Part shown: positions 39,635-49,342 of the stretch, piece after piece
Layout of the letters: the number at the start of each line of letters is the position of its first letter
How positions within the stretch are numbered: the stretch's first letter is position 1
Assembly: GCF_003263515.1 (NCBI RefSeq)
Contig: NZ_JYDE01000015.1
Coordinates: 124,001-188,000, forward strand
Direction of reading: 5' to 3'
Source of the DNA: Rahnella inusitata
GTDB taxonomy: Bacteria > Pseudomonadota > Gammaproteobacteria > Enterobacterales > Enterobacteriaceae
DNA length: 64,000 bases
Notes under the pieces: generated by a model
The model's input: the letters and a program-made list of their open reading frames with translations, nothing else
What the model was told of the DNA's origin: nothing
Databases searched by the model: none
Made by a program: the position numbers and the translations under genes

Positions 39635-40507
39635 TTATTGCGATTCCCGACAGTAGGTTAAAAACCGCGATAACGCGCTGGAGATGTGTTTCTGGCGGTG
39701 ATGGATCAGGTACAGTTTGCGTACCAGCGGCGGGACCGGCAGGCGGATTTCCACCAAGGATCCGCTGCTCAGTTGCTCGGCAATGACGCGCCGTGACAGG
39801 CAGCTGATACCTATCCCGTGGCGCACTGCGTGTTTGATCGCTTCAGAATTCCCAAGCTCCATCACCAGATTGAAATCCGGCAATTGCGGCAGCAATAGGT
39901 GATCCAACACTTCGCGCGTCCCGGATCCGCGCTCGCGTAAAATCCACGGTTCGCGAGCCAGCGCTTCGAGCGTTACCGGCTGACTGGCCAGCGGATTCTC
40001 GGGTGCGACAAATACCACCAGCTCATCATCCAGCCAGGGTTGAGTAATCAGCTCCGGCATCTGACACGGCCCTTCAATCAGACCCAGATCGACGCGGAAA
40101 TCCGCGACGGCGTTAATCACGTCGTTAGTATTACCGACGTTGAGTTCGAGCGGCGTGTCGGGGAAATCCAGACGATATTCCGCCAGCATCGCCGGCAGCA
40201 TGTAGTTACCGATGGTGCTGCTCGCGCCTATGCGCAGCGAGCCGTTATCGTGATTGAACAGACGCTCGATTTCACCCGCCTGCTCCAGCAGCGCCAGCGC
40301 TTTTGGATACAGCAGGCGACCATGTTCGTTGATCACCAGCCGCTTTCCGACGCGGTCAAACAGCTGCACGCCGAGCTGGCTTTCGATGTCGGCCAGCGAC
40401 GCGCTGACGGCAGATTGTGATAATGAAAGCACAACCGATGCCTGCGTGGTCGAACCGCTTTTCAGCACCTCGGCGAAGACTTCAAGTTGTCGCAATGTAA
40501 TATGCAT
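39635..40507 (-). CDS. yeiE: LysR regulator YeiE
   Basis: LysR-type regulator, 290 residues. HTH region: [43 protein letters not shown]. The effector domain carries [45 protein letters not shown] and [20 protein letters not shown], all typical of the CysB/CbbR-like YeiE group. In enteric relatives YeiE responds to sulfite and activates yeiH. It is divergent from yeiH, with about 200 bp between the starts, so autoregulation and yeiH control from that gap are likely. Confidence 0.93.
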   Translation of the reverse strand: MHITLRQLEVFAEVLKSGSTTQASVVLSLSQSAVSASLADIESQLGVQLFDRVGKRLVINEHGRLLYPKALALLEQAGEIERLFNHDNGSLRIGASSTIGNYMLPAMLAEYRLDFPDTPLELNVGNTNDVINAVADFRVDLGLIEGPCQMPELITQPWLDDELVVFVAPENPLASQPVTLEALAREPWILRERGSGTREVLDHLLLPQLPDFNLVMELGNSEAIKHAVRHGIGISCLSRRVIAEQLSSGSLVEIRLPVPPLVRKLYLIHHRQKHISSALSRFLTYCRESQ

Positions 40508-40710
40508 AAATGTCCCGCTATCTTCACACGCCTGACGGCGCGCTTTCTATTATCAGTATAGACCTTTGGTCAGCCCGCCCTTTTCAACCTTCCTTCTTAT
40601 ACCAGTTTTAGTGATAGGTTATAAAGTTATAATCAATTTCATTTTTATATAAGGGCGGCGTAGCCTTGTCTCATCACTCCTGTTGTCTCTCACTCACAAG
40701 GAAACGGACG

Positions 40711-41811
40711 ATGAAGACATTTCAGCTCAATCATCCTGGCGAGGCGAAACACGACCGCCCGCAAACAACGTGGCTCAGCCGCCTGCTGCCCGGCCTAGTG
40801 CTGACCGGCGCGATCACCGCCCTGGCGGTCTGGCTGAGCGATTTTCCCTCACTGAACCATCTGGGTCTGAGCGCGCTGACGCTGGCCATTGTCATCGGCA
40901 TGGTGGTTGGTAACACGGTCTACCCGGCGGCGAAACCCTGGTGTGACGAAGGCGTGACGCTGGCGAAACAACGCCTGCTGCGTCTGGGCATTATCCTTTA
41001 CGGCCTGCGCCTTACTTTCGCGCAGATCGCCGATGTCGGTGCGACCGGTATCCTGATTGACGCCACCATGCTGTGCTCCACTTTCGCCCTCGCCTGCTGG
41101 CTCGGACAGCGGGTATTTAAGTTAGACCGCGACACGTCGATGTTAATCGGCGCGGGCAGCAGTATTTGTGGCGCTGCGGCGGTGATGGCTACCGAGCCGG
41201 TGCTCAATGCGAAAGCTGAGAAAGTGACAGTCGCCGTCGCGACGGTGGTCATTTTCGGCACCGCGGCCATCTTCCTCTATCCGTGGCTGTGGCAGCTAAA
41301 CGCGCATTATCACTGGCTGAACTTCACGGCGTCACAGTTCGGGATTTACACCGGTTCGACGGTGCATGAGGTCGCGCAGGTGGTGGCCGCCGGTCAGGGT
41401 GTCAGCCCCGAGGCGGAAAACGCGGCGGTGATCGCCAAGATGATCCGCGTGATGATGCTGGCGCCGTTCCTGCTGCTGTTGTCCGGCTGGATCGCCCGTC
41501 GCAAAGGTGTACAGGAAGACGGTCAGGCATCCGGGATGCGCAACATCACCATCCCATGGTTTGCCCTGTTGTTTATTCTGGTGACGGCATTTAACTCGCT
41601 GGATATTCTGCCGCACAGTTGGATCCCGGCGCTTATCACGCTTGATACCGTTTTGCTGGCCATGGCAATGGCGGCGCTTGGTCTGACCACACACATCAGC
41701 GCGCTGCGTCAGGCAGGCCTGAAACCGATGCTGCTGGCGGCGATTCTGTTCGTCTGGCTGATTGCCGGCGGCGCGGGGATCAACCAACTGGTGCAACATC
41801 TTTTTGGCTGA
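40711..41811 (+). CDS. yeiH: YeiH family putative sulfite/sulfate exporter
   Basis: Inner-membrane protein of the UPF0324/PSE family, linked to sulfite tolerance in relatives. Start at ATG 40711 with AAGGA eight bases upstream, giving 366 residues (E. coli 349); 15 codons of open frame before it are not needed. Seen: LPGLVLTGAITALAVWLSDFPSLNHLGLSALTLAIVIGMVVGN, GVTLAKQRLLRLGIILYGLRLTFAQIADVG and SMLIGAGSSICGAAAVMATEPV, the invariant family block, plus IYTGSTVHEVAQVVAAG. It is divergent from yeiE. Confidence 0.94.
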   Translation: MKTFQLNHPGEAKHDRPQTTWLSRLLPGLVLTGAITALAVWLSDFPSLNHLGLSALTLAIVIGMVVGNTVYPAAKPWCDEGVTLAKQRLLRLGIILYGLRLTFAQIADVGATGILIDATMLCSTFALACWLGQRVFKLDRDTSMLIGAGSSICGAAAVMATEPVLNAKAEKVTVAVATVVIFGTAAIFLYPWLWQLNAHYHWLNFTASQFGIYTGSTVHEVAQVVAAGQGVSPEAENAAVIAKMIRVMMLAPFLLLLSGWIARRKGVQEDGQASGMRNITIPWFALLFILVTAFNSLDILPHSWIPALITLDTVLLAMAMAALGLTTHISALRQAGLKPMLLAAILFVWLIAGGAGINQLVQHLFG

Positions 41812-41900
41812 TGTTGCGGGTTTTACACTTCAGTGCTGCGCCTCCTTCGCGGAGGCGCTATCATCCACCTATTAACGCGATGAATAACTGAGGAGCAAAA

Positions 41901-42767
41901 ATGAAGTTTGTCGGAGCACATGTCAGTGCGGCAGGCGGCGTGGATCAGGCCGTACTGAGGGCGCACGAGCTGGAAGCCACGGCTTTTGCGCTTTTCACCA
42001 AGAACCAGCGTCAGTGGAAAGCCGCACCGTTGCCGGAAGACGTCATCGAAAAATTCAAAGCCGCCTGTGAAAAATACGGTTACCAGAGCAACCAGATTTT
42101 GCCGCACGACAGCTATCTGATTAATCTCGGCCATCCGGTCACAGAAGCGCTGGAGAAATCCCGCGAGGCGTTCCTCGACGAACTGCAACGCTGCGAACAG
42201 CTTGGGCTTTCGTTGCTGAACTTCCATCCGGGCAGCCATCTGATGCAGATCGACGAAGATAAATGCCTCGAGCGTATTTCCGAATCGCTGAATATCGCAC
42301 TGTCACAAACCAAAGGCGTCACGGCGGTCATCGAAAACACCGCCGGTCAGGGCAGCAACCTGGGCTTCCGCTTTGAGCATCTGGCAAAAATCATTGACGG
42401 CGTGGAAGACAAAAGCCGCGTCGGCGTTTGTATCGATACCTGTCACGCTTTCGCCGCCGGCTACGACCTGCGCACCGTCGAAGAGTGTGAAAACACGTTC
42501 CGTCATTTCAGCGACGTGGTCGGTTTCGAGTATCTGCGCGGGATGCATCTCAACGATGCGAAAAGCGAATTTAACAGCCGCGTCGACCGCCATCACAGTC
42601 TGGGCGAAGGCAACATAGGGAATACCGTGTTTGGCTGGATCATGAGGGATGCGAGATTTGATGGGATCCCAATGATTCTGGAGACGGTGAACCCGGAAAT
42701 TTGGGCGGATGAAATCGCGTGGTTGAAGGCGCAGCAGACTGCTGAGGCGGATGACGCCGCGGCGTGA
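41901..42767 (+). CDS. nfo: Endonuclease IV
   Basis: Zinc-dependent AP endonuclease that nicks DNA at abasic sites and trims blocked 3' ends. Length is 288 residues (E. coli 285). TIM-barrel metal ligands lie in visible blocks: His in [11 protein letters not shown], His in NFHPGSHL, Glu in VIENTAGQG, Asp and His in [13 protein letters not shown], His/Asp in [23 protein letters not shown], and Glu in [14 protein letters not shown] precedes the ATG. An intergenic repeat element follows the gene. SoxRS controls nfo in E. coli; I could not recognise a soxbox here. Confidence 0.97.
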   Translation: MKFVGAHVSAAGGVDQAVLRAHELEATAFALFTKNQRQWKAAPLPEDVIEKFKAACEKYGYQSNQILPHDSYLINLGHPVTEALEKSREAFLDELQRCEQLGLSLLNFHPGSHLMQIDEDKCLERISESLNIALSQTKGVTAVIENTAGQGSNLGFRFEHLAKIIDGVEDKSRVGVCIDTCHAFAAGYDLRTVEECENTFRHFSDVVGFEYLRGMHLNDAKSEFNSRVDRHHSLGEGNIGNTVFGWIMRDARFDGIPMILETVNPEIWADEIAWLKAQQTAEADDAAA

Positions 42768-42791
42768 TCGCAATAAAGAATGCACCTTCCC

Positions 42792-42898
42792 GGCCTCCCC
42801 CTGCTAAGGGGGAGCGGGAAGAGGTATGGCTGGCAACACCTTTGTTAAAGCACGCTTCAACATATTCATTTGACCTTAATACCCCGCCCCAATCTCCG
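42792..42898. repeat. Intergenic inverted-repeat element, copy B
   Basis: Left arm: hairpin CTCCCCCTGC-taag-GGGGGAG (42795-42813) continuing into GCGGGAAGAGGTAT. Right arm (42870-42898): TGACCTTAATACCCCGCCCCAA, almost the same as in the copy at 48600, but the outer hairpin of that arm is missing. It lies between nfo and ybiB, which are convergent. Confidence 0.7.
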
Positions 42899-42906
42899 GT
42901 CTGGGA

Positions 42907-43869
42907 TTAAAACAATTGATCAACCAGCAGCCGTGCTTCCATCATATCCCCTGAAACACCACAACCGACCAGCACGCAGGCTGCCTGTGTCAGAATCGCC
43001 GTCGGGATATCCCGCTCGCCATTCAGACATGCCTGAATAAACGCCGCCGTCGCCGCGACATCTTTCGTTCCCGGCGTATCGGATCCGAATATTTCTTCCT
43101 TTTCAGCCAGCACCTGCTGCTCGCCTGCAACAATCAGATGAGTCTGCGGGAACCGCTGTGGATTGGCATACACTTCCCCTTCGGTGCCCTGCGTCAGCAA
43201 GGCCCGGCCATCGATCTGGCGGAAGAAGGAAGAAACACGCTGAATATATTCCGGGTGCGAAACGCTCGATAATCGCAGGGAATCCTGCCCGATGAACGGG
43301 GTGATAAGTTTCGCCAGCGTGTGGCTGCTGTTTCGCACACCCATCTGCCAGCGCAGCGAAAGTTGTTTATCGATCGGCGGGCACAGTACAGAAACCGGGA
43401 TAAATACCGGCGCGGTGCCTGCGTCGAGTTGCTGCTGTGCCTGTTCCTGGGTGTGTGCGGCTTCGATACCCAGCGCGCGGAAAATCTCGGCGCTGGTAAT
43501 GCGGGTCGGATCTTCATCGACGCCGTGAACCACGACCGGCAGGCCGAGGCGGCTGAGCAAAATGGCCAGCAGCGGGGTGAGATTTGCCTGCTTGCGCGCA
43601 CCGTTATAGGTCGGGATCACCACCGGCAGCGGGCGATCCGCCGGTGCCTGAAGGCGCATGACGCGCTCTTCCATCGCCTGATAAAAACCGAGCATTTCCT
43701 CTTCCGCTTCGCCTTTAATACGAAACGCGATCAGCAAAGCTCCGAGCTGTAAATCCGGCACGTCACCGGCGAGGATCTCGCGATACAGCGCAAGCGACTG
43801 ATCCCGGTCTAAATCACGGGCGTGATTTTTTCCGCGCCCGACTTCTTTGATGAGTTTGGTGTAATCCAT
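42907..43869 (-). CDS. ybiB: TrpD2-like DNA-binding protein YbiB
   Basis: Protein with the fold of anthranilate phosphoribosyltransferase (glycosyltransferase family 3), 320 residues, as in E. coli. YbiB/TrpD2 proteins have lost the TrpD active site and bind nucleic acids. Seen: N-terminal helical part with RDLDRDQSLALYREILAGDVPDLQLGALLIAFRIKGE, then VVIPTYNGARKQANLTPLLAILLSRLGLPVVVHG in place of the phosphoribosyl-binding loop, and RNSSHTLAKLITPF. It follows dinG by 28 bp in one transcription unit, as in E. coli where the pair belongs to the DNA-damage response. Confidence 0.92.
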   Translation of the reverse strand: MDYTKLIKEVGRGKNHARDLDRDQSLALYREILAGDVPDLQLGALLIAFRIKGEAEEEMLGFYQAMEERVMRLQAPADRPLPVVIPTYNGARKQANLTPLLAILLSRLGLPVVVHGVDEDPTRITSAEIFRALGIEAAHTQEQAQQQLDAGTAPVFIPVSVLCPPIDKQLSLRWQMGVRNSSHTLAKLITPFIGQDSLRLSSVSHPEYIQRVSSFFRQIDGRALLTQGTEGEVYANPQRFPQTHLIVAGEQQVLAEKEEIFGSDTPGTKDVAATAAFIQACLNGERDIPTAILTQAACVLVGCGVSGDMMEARLLVDQLF

Positions 43870-43897
43870 CGTACCGTTACCTTATCTGTCCAAATCA

Positions 43898-46072
43898 TTA
43901 GCGGCGGCGCGCACGGCGGCGAACCGGATCTTTCTTTACCGTTTTGAGCCTATCTGGCCGCTTAACTGACCCCGGCTCAGGCATTTCGCGGTGCTCAATG
44001 GGGAACACCGGCAACGCAGCCAGCAGGCGCGAACCGTAGCTTTTGGTCAGTAAACGTTTATCGTAAATCACGATTTCACCGGTGCATTCGTGGCTGCGAA
44101 TTAATCGGCCAACCTGTTGGATCAGATTAAACGATGCGCTCGGCAGGCTTTGCACTTCAAACGGATAGCGTTTCAGCGTTTTCAGCCATTCGCCTTCGGT
44201 CAGGATCACCGGACTGTCGACCGGAGGAAAGGCGATTTTATGGATATGCACCTGCGTCAGCAATTCGCCTTTCAGATCCAACCCTTCGGCGAAAGATTGC
44301 AGGCCAATCAGTATGCTGGTGGTGCCTTCGCCAACGCGTTTGCGGTGCTCTTCCACCAGCCGGTAGCGCGGCTGATCGCCCTGCACCAGCAGCATCAGGC
44401 GCAAATCCGGCAGCAGGGAGACAAACTGTTGCAGGGCGCGGTTACTGGCGAATAATACCAGCTGGCCGGTATGCAGCCCTTTCGCCAGCTCGGTGCGAAA
44501 GAAATCAGCCATCTCCTGCAAATGCGCCGCTTCGTTGGCCATCACTGGTTCAAGCGTCATCTGCGGGATGACAATTTTTCCCTGCACGACGTGATTGAAC
44601 GGCGAATCCAGGCTGACAAATCGATCACCGGCTTTTTCGCTCAGGCCGCTCATTTCCTGCAGGCGGGAGAAGCTGTTCAGAGAGCGCAAAGTGGCGGAGG
44701 TGATGACCACGTGCGGCACCTTGCGCCACAGCATTTTTTCCAGCTGATCGCTGACGCGGATGCCCGCACAGTGGAACACCAGATGCGTCTGGTTATCGAA
44801 ATATGCCCGCGTGACCCATTTACCAATCGGCGCATTGGAGGCTTTATCCAGTGCCGCCAGCCGCCACAGTTTGCTCATGGTTTCGAGATAGCTTTGCATA
44901 CGGCTCATGTGCAGGATCGCGCGGTGCAGACGCATAATATCGTGCTTACCGGTCTTCTCGCTGAGATCGTTCACCATGTATTCCGCCAGACTGCGCAGGC
45001 CGTCGGTGAGTTTGAACAGGCGGCTGCACTGTTCGGTCAGCTCCGGCGGCAGTGCGCCCAGCTCAAAGCGGTATTCCGCTTCCGGTTCATCCGCTGGCAG
45101 ATACTGACTGACCGATTGCTCAATAAGCAGCAGCAGTTCACGCATCTCTGCGCAGTGATTGTGCAGACGCTCGGCGTTGGTCAGCGGCGGCGGATTTTTT
45201 GGGGTGAACAGCGACAGACATTGCTCAATCTGACGCACAAAATTATCCAGTTGCAGGTTGTTCCACACCGCCGTGATTTCGGCATCGACTTCCAGCGCGT
45301 CGCGCGCGACTTCCGGCAGGTGATGCCCTTCATCGAGCACCAGAAGCAGATCTTTCGCCGGTGGCAGCACCGATTCGGACTCCAGCGCGGCCATCACTAA
45401 CGCGTGGTTGGTGACCACCACGTCAGCACTTTCTATCTCTTTGCGTGCCACGAAATACGGGCACTCACGGAAATAATGGCAGTTGCGGCTGAGGCAGTTG
45501 GCTTTGTCCGTGCTGATTTTAATCCACAGCGGATCGTCGATGGTTTTTTTGTAATGATCGCGCAGCCCGTCCCACTCGTAGCGCGAGAGCGCGGTTTCCA
45601 GCGTTTTGCACAGCTTCTGTTCTTCACCACTGGAAGGCGCCAGCTCGTCGCCGAGAAACAGGCCCAGATCGCCCTGCGCATTTTCATTGCTCATCGCCGC
45701 CAGATTACGCGGGCAGACATAGCGGCCACGGCCAAACGCGCCGGTAAATTTCAGATCCGGAATGATTTTTTTCAGCAGCGGTAAATCTTTGCTGTAAATC
45801 TGATCCTGCAACGCAACGTTGGCGGTGCTGACAATCAGCGGCTTTTCTTCTTCGCGGCTGACGGCGATGCCGGGGATGAGATAGGACAGCGTTTTCCCGA
45901 CGCCGGTCGGCGCCTCAATGGCCAGATGCCTTGCAGAATCCCCCGAGAACGCCTTCGCCACCTCTGCAATCATTTGTCGTTGCGGAGCACGGGGAATGAA
46001 ATCCGGGATTTGTTCTTGCAGGGCTTTGTACCACTGGCTGATCTGATTTTTTACTGCGGGGGAAAGCGCCAT
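43898..46072 (-). CDS. dinG: ATP-dependent helicase DinG
   Basis: Superfamily 2 (XPD-like) 5'-3' DNA helicase with an iron-sulfur cluster; in E. coli it resolves R-loops and D-loops. It has 724 residues (E. coli 716). Walker A APTGVGKTLSYL (about residues 54-65); cluster cysteines in RYVCPRNLA (about 120), ANCLSRNCHYFRECPYF (three cysteines, about 195-206); Walker B LVLDEGHHLPE; motif VVTNHALVMAAL; motifs V/VI in SILIGLQSFAEGLDLKGE and SFNLIQQVGRLIRSHECTG. The extra C-terminal PVRRRARRR is basic. No canonical LexA box (CTGT-N8-ACAG) is visible in the 80 bp upstream. Confidence 0.96.
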   Translation of the reverse strand: MALSPAVKNQISQWYKALQEQIPDFIPRAPQRQMIAEVAKAFSGDSARHLAIEAPTGVGKTLSYLIPGIAVSREEEKPLIVSTANVALQDQIYSKDLPLLKKIIPDLKFTGAFGRGRYVCPRNLAAMSNENAQGDLGLFLGDELAPSSGEEQKLCKTLETALSRYEWDGLRDHYKKTIDDPLWIKISTDKANCLSRNCHYFRECPYFVARKEIESADVVVTNHALVMAALESESVLPPAKDLLLVLDEGHHLPEVARDALEVDAEITAVWNNLQLDNFVRQIEQCLSLFTPKNPPPLTNAERLHNHCAEMRELLLLIEQSVSQYLPADEPEAEYRFELGALPPELTEQCSRLFKLTDGLRSLAEYMVNDLSEKTGKHDIMRLHRAILHMSRMQSYLETMSKLWRLAALDKASNAPIGKWVTRAYFDNQTHLVFHCAGIRVSDQLEKMLWRKVPHVVITSATLRSLNSFSRLQEMSGLSEKAGDRFVSLDSPFNHVVQGKIVIPQMTLEPVMANEAAHLQEMADFFRTELAKGLHTGQLVLFASNRALQQFVSLLPDLRLMLLVQGDQPRYRLVEEHRKRVGEGTTSILIGLQSFAEGLDLKGELLTQVHIHKIAFPPVDSPVILTEGEWLKTLKRYPFEVQSLPSASFNLIQQVGRLIRSHECTGEIVIYDKRLLTKSYGSRLLAALPVFPIEHREMPEPGSVKRPDRLKTVKKDPVRRRARRR

Positions 46073-46395
46073 GCATCTCTTTTTGTTGGGGGTCGTGACC
46101 GAAGTGTGGCGGCTATTGTCCCACAGACCGGCTGTAGACGCAGCCCGAAATCGCCCGGCAGCACTATTTTCCCCCTGTCACTTTCCGTTTAAAAAATGGA
46201 GGACTTGTAAAAAAAAGAAAAGTTCATTTCTGTTTGTCATAAATTGATCACAAATCTACGGTAAAAAACCTTCGCTGAGAAAATTCCGAGCTCACACGGA
46301 ATGCATAGCAAAAATGATGATTAGCGTCTTTCCACAAGACTTCATATAAAGCTTTCCACCAAAAGCTTTTAAATAAGAATGCAGGGTAAAAATTC
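46073..46395 (+). other. Non-coding gap between dinG and the porin gene
   Basis: This 323-bp divergent region is A/T-rich from 46185 on. It holds a 6-bp palindromic stem ATTCCG/CGGAAT (46283-46288, 46297-46302) and an AAAGCTTT repeat near 46350-46370 that could form a leader hairpin. Porin genes of this type are usually controlled by OmpR here, but I could not place OmpR boxes with confidence, and I do not see a MicF-like RNA. Confidence 0.4.
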
Positions 46396-47505
46396 ATGAA
46401 ACGTAATATTCTGGCACTTTTAATTCCTGGTTTATTGATTGCATCAGGCGCACACGCAGCAGAAATTTATAATAAAGACGGCAATAAACTCGACCTGTAC
46501 GGGAAAGTAAAAGGTCTGCATTATTTCTCTGATGCGCCGGGCAACGATGGCGACCAGAGTTATGTCCGTTTCGGTTTTAAAGGTCAGACGCAAATTAACG
46601 ACCTGATCACCGGTTACGGCCAGTGGGAATATAACGTCATGGCCAACCATGCCGAATCCGACAGCAAATCCCCAAGCACCACCGGCACCAAAACCCGTCT
46701 GGGCTTTGCGGGTCTGAAATTCGGCCAGTACGGTTCCTTCGACTATGGCCGTAACTACGGCGCACTGTACGACGTCGAAGCATGGACCGATATGTTCCCT
46801 GAATTCGGCGGCGACGGTTACACCAAGGCTGACCGCTTCATGACCGGCCGTACCAACGGCGTGGCCACTTACCGTAACCGTGGCTTCTTCGGCATGGTTG
46901 ATGGCCTGAACGTAGCGCTCCAGTATCAGGGTAAAAACGAAAACGACGGTCGCAGCAGCAGCACGGCGAACGGCGACGGTTATGCACTTTCCACCACCTA
47001 CGCACTGGGCGATACCGGCGTGAGCTTCGGTGGCGCATACGCTTCTTCTGACCGCACCACCGGCCAGAGCAACTCAGCCTATGGCAAAGGCGATAAAGCC
47101 GACGCATGGACTGGCGGTATGAAATACGATGCAAACGGTGTTTATTTAGCCGCTATGTATGCTGAAACCCGTAATATGATTGCTATTACCGTTCCGGCTG
47201 GTATTGCAGGCGCACCGGCAGGCAGCGGTTTTGCTAATAAAACCCAGACCGTTGAAGCAGTAGCACAATATCAGTTCGACTTCGGTCTGCGCCCTTCTCT
47301 GGGTTATGTTCAGACTAAAGGGAAAGATATTGAAGGCATCGGCGACGTTGACCTGGTTAAATATTTCGACGTGGGCGCAACCTATTATTTCAACAAAAAC
47401 ATGTCAGCCTATGTTGATTATAAAATCAACCAACTGGATGACGATAATAAACTGGGTCTGAATAACGACGACGTCACCGCTGTTGGCCTGGTTTATCAGT
47501 TCTGA
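46396..47505 (+). CDS. General porin of the OmpC/OmpF family
   Basis: Trimeric outer-membrane porin of 369 residues. The signal peptide [21 protein letters not shown] is cut before [17 protein letters not shown], the classical start of mature enterobacterial porins. Seen: [47 protein letters not shown], the constriction loop L3 with [18 protein letters not shown], alternating beta strands, and the closing VGLVYQF. OmpC, OmpF and PhoE cannot be separated by eye. The neighbours are not those of E. coli ompC or ompF. An Ala/Gly-rich loop ([16 protein letters not shown]) is specific. Confidence 0.93.
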   Translation: MKRNILALLIPGLLIASGAHAAEIYNKDGNKLDLYGKVKGLHYFSDAPGNDGDQSYVRFGFKGQTQINDLITGYGQWEYNVMANHAESDSKSPSTTGTKTRLGFAGLKFGQYGSFDYGRNYGALYDVEAWTDMFPEFGGDGYTKADRFMTGRTNGVATYRNRGFFGMVDGLNVALQYQGKNENDGRSSSTANGDGYALSTTYALGDTGVSFGGAYASSDRTTGQSNSAYGKGDKADAWTGGMKYDANGVYLAAMYAETRNMIAITVPAGIAGAPAGSGFANKTQTVEAVAQYQFDFGLRPSLGYVQTKGKDIEGIGDVDLVKYFDVGATYYFNKNMSAYVDYKINQLDDDNKLGLNNDDVTAVGLVYQF

Positions 47506-47564
47506 TTTAAGTCAAATTACACCTCATTATTATTCGATGTTTTATTCTCTGTCTTGATTTTTTT

Positions 47565-47591
47565 GGCCGGACTCACCCTCCGGCCTTTTTT
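47565..47591 (+). terminator. Terminator of the porin gene
   Basis: Stem GGCCGGA/TCCGGCC (47565-47571, 47579-47585), 7-nt loop, six T afterwards. It also has seven T on its left side. Confidence 0.9.
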
Positions 47592-47717
47592 GTTTTTGTT
47601 GTTTTACGGCACATCTCGCGTAATTCGCCTTTTTCGCTTTCGCATCACGCTGAATCTGCTAAAGTTTCAGAGAATTTTACGAATGAGAACTTCTCTTAAC
47701 AAAAACAGGGATAACCA

Positions 47718-48524
47718 ATGAATAAAGTTTCGCTTTGTACCACCAGTGCCTTAATCATGCTGGCTCTGAGCGGCTGTGCGCAGCAGAAAACGGATGCTCA
47801 GCAAAAACTGAACGATCAGTCGGTGATGGCACTGAACTGGTTCCAGCAGTCAGGTGAATATCAGGCGCTGACCTATCAGGCATTCAACACCGCGAAAATG
47901 GCGTTTGATCAGGCACAGCCGCTGGCAGGCCAGAAGAAAGCCGTGGTGGTGGATCTGGATGAAACCATGCTTGATAACAGCGCGTACAGTGCGTGGCAAG
48001 TCAAAGCGAACAAGCCATTCGACAGCAAAACCTGGTCAGAGTGGACCGCAGCACGTCAGGCGACCGCAATTCCTGGCGCAGTGGAATTTGCTAATTACGT
48101 GAACTCCCACGGCGGCACGATGTTCTATGTGTCCAACCGTAAAACCAGTGAATACGCCGCCACGCTGGACAACATGAACCGTCTGGGCTTCACCGGCGCG
48201 AATGACCAAACCATGTTGCTGAGCTCTGATACTTCAAACAAGCAGGTGCGTTTTGACTCCATCAAAGCCGCCGGTTATCACATCGTCTTATTCGTTGGTG
48301 ATAACCTGAACGACTTCGGCGCTGCGACTTATCACAAAGATAACGCCCAGCGTCGCGCCTTCGTGAACCAGAATCACCAGCAGTTCGGCACACAATACAT
48401 CGTTCTGCCTAACCCGCTGTACGGTGACTGGGAGAGCGGACTGGCGAAGGACTACAATAAGTTGACGCCGGAGCAGAAATTATCGGTCAGGGATCAGAAT
48501 TTGAAGGCGTGGAGCGGGAAATAA
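47718..48524 (+). CDS. Class C acid phosphatase / 5'-nucleotidase lipoprotein e(P4)
   Basis: Outer-membrane lipoprotein of the class C (DDDD/HAD) acid phosphatase family, which in Haemophilus removes phosphate from NMN and other nucleotides so that the nucleoside can be taken up. Length is 268 residues. The lipobox LALSGC puts the lipidated Cys at residue 20. HAD motif I VVVDLDETMLDNSAYSAWQ (Asp79 and Asp81), motif II in GTMFYVSNRK, and the late acidic pair in VLFVGDNLNDFGAAT are complete. Together with Tsx and XapA it would support nucleotide scavenging; this link is inferred. Confidence 0.92.
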   Translation: MNKVSLCTTSALIMLALSGCAQQKTDAQQKLNDQSVMALNWFQQSGEYQALTYQAFNTAKMAFDQAQPLAGQKKAVVVDLDETMLDNSAYSAWQVKANKPFDSKTWSEWTAARQATAIPGAVEFANYVNSHGGTMFYVSNRKTSEYAATLDNMNRLGFTGANDQTMLLSSDTSNKQVRFDSIKAAGYHIVLFVGDNLNDFGAATYHKDNAQRRAFVNQNHQQFGTQYIVLPNPLYGDWESGLAKDYNKLTPEQKLSVRDQNLKAWSGK

Positions 48525-48599
48525 TCGCTTTTAGAAAGCTGGCAGATTTATCCGGTTGCCGTGAACACATCACTTTCTGCGCCGAAACCGAGCTGGTTT

Positions 48600-48732
48600 G
48601 CTCCTCCCCCTGCGAAGGGGGAGGACGGGAGGGGGTATTGCAAGCGATACCTTTTTTGACACATTTCAACTTTTAGATTTGACCTTAATACCCCACCCCA
48701 ACCCTCCCCTTCGCAAGGGAGGGAGCTGTCCC
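48600..48732. repeat. Intergenic inverted-repeat element, copy C (full)
   Basis: About 133 bp. Left arm: hairpin CTCCCCC-tgcgaa-GGGGGAG (48604-48623) then GACGGGAGGGGGTATT. Right arm, read in reverse complement from 48732: GGGACAGCTCCCTCCC, TTGCGAAGGGGAGGG, TTGGGGTGGGGTATTAAGG. The two arms are inverted copies of each other, each with its own hairpin, around a unique A/T-rich middle (48641-48675). It looks like a small MITE or structured intergenic repeat, between the acid phosphatase gene and elaA (convergent). Confidence 0.75.
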
Positions 48733-48782
48733 TGGATTCTTAAGGGGGCGGCGAGCCCAGGCTCTTGACGTTAACGTTGATA

Positions 48783-49241
48783 TTAAACAATCAACTCCAT
48801 CCCCACATGCGGTATCCCATCCTCCTCATACACTCCGGTGTACACTGCAAACCCCAGCTTCCCGTAAAACCCTTCTAAATGTGCCTGCGCAGAAATCGCC
48901 ACGCGAATATCTGGCCAGTTTTTCTGGCACGAAACCAGTGCCCGCTCCATCAGCTGATAGCCGAGTTTCAGACCCCGTGCCGAAGGTGCCACAATCACCC
49001 GCCCGATAGCCACGCCGTCTTCATGGCGCAAAATTCGCGCATAGGCCGCCGGTTTACCGTCGAGCCACGCAACGATATGGCGGTTTTCACCGGTCAGATC
49101 CTGACCGTCGATGTCCTGATACGCACAGGTCTGTTCCACGACAAACACTTCACTGCGCAATGCCAGAATGGCGTAAAGCTGCTGCACGGTCAGTTCGCTA
49201 TGGTGATAGTCCTGCCAGTCGATAGATGAAGATTCGGTCAT
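48783..49241 (-). CDS. elaA: GNAT acetyltransferase ElaA
   Basis: GNAT-family N-acyltransferase of unknown substrate, 152 residues (E. coli ElaA 153). Seen: LTVQQLYAILALRSEVFVVEQTCAYQDIDGQDL at the N-terminus, and the acetyl-CoA-binding motif A region IGRVIVAPSARGLKLGYQLMERAL with the Q/RxxGxG-like RGLKLG loop. The C-terminal GFYGKLGFAVYTGVYEEDGIPHVGMEL is typical for the ElaA group. It stands alone between a repeat element and the bet operon. Confidence 0.92.
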   Translation of the reverse strand: MTESSSIDWQDYHHSELTVQQLYAILALRSEVFVVEQTCAYQDIDGQDLTGENRHIVAWLDGKPAAYARILRHEDGVAIGRVIVAPSARGLKLGYQLMERALVSCQKNWPDIRVAISAQAHLEGFYGKLGFAVYTGVYEEDGIPHVGMELIV

Positions 49242-49286
49242 GAATGCCTGCCCCGCCTTTGCCTGAAAACGCAGCTTGCTGGCTGC

Positions 49287-49325
49287 AAAAAAAAAGAGAT
49301 ACCCCGAAGGATATCTCTTTTTATC
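49287..49325 (-). terminator. Terminator of the betIBA operon
   Basis: Minus-strand stem AAAGAGATATCC/GGTATCTCTTT with one bulge and a TTCGG loop, followed by nine T (A run 49287-49295 on the plus strand). Confidence 0.85.
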
Positions 49326-49342
49326 ATGCCTTATGAATGGCT

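Noticed and set aside
40619-40632. TTATAA-AG-TTATAA between yeiE and yeiH as an operator
   Set aside because: The arms are self-palindromic A/T words; this could easily occur by chance in an A/T-rich promoter.
44471-45400. 309-codon plus-strand frame opposite dinG
   Set aside because: His/Gln/Arg-rich shadow of the helicase gene without a family match.
46073-46140. LexA box for dinG
   Set aside because: CTGT and ACAG words occur, but not as CTGT-N8-ACAG; no credible site although dinG is damage-inducible in E. coli.
46200-46310. MicF-like antisense RNA or OmpR boxes upstream of the porin
   Set aside because: The conserved MicF 5' end was not found and A/T-rich words fit OmpR sites too loosely to report.
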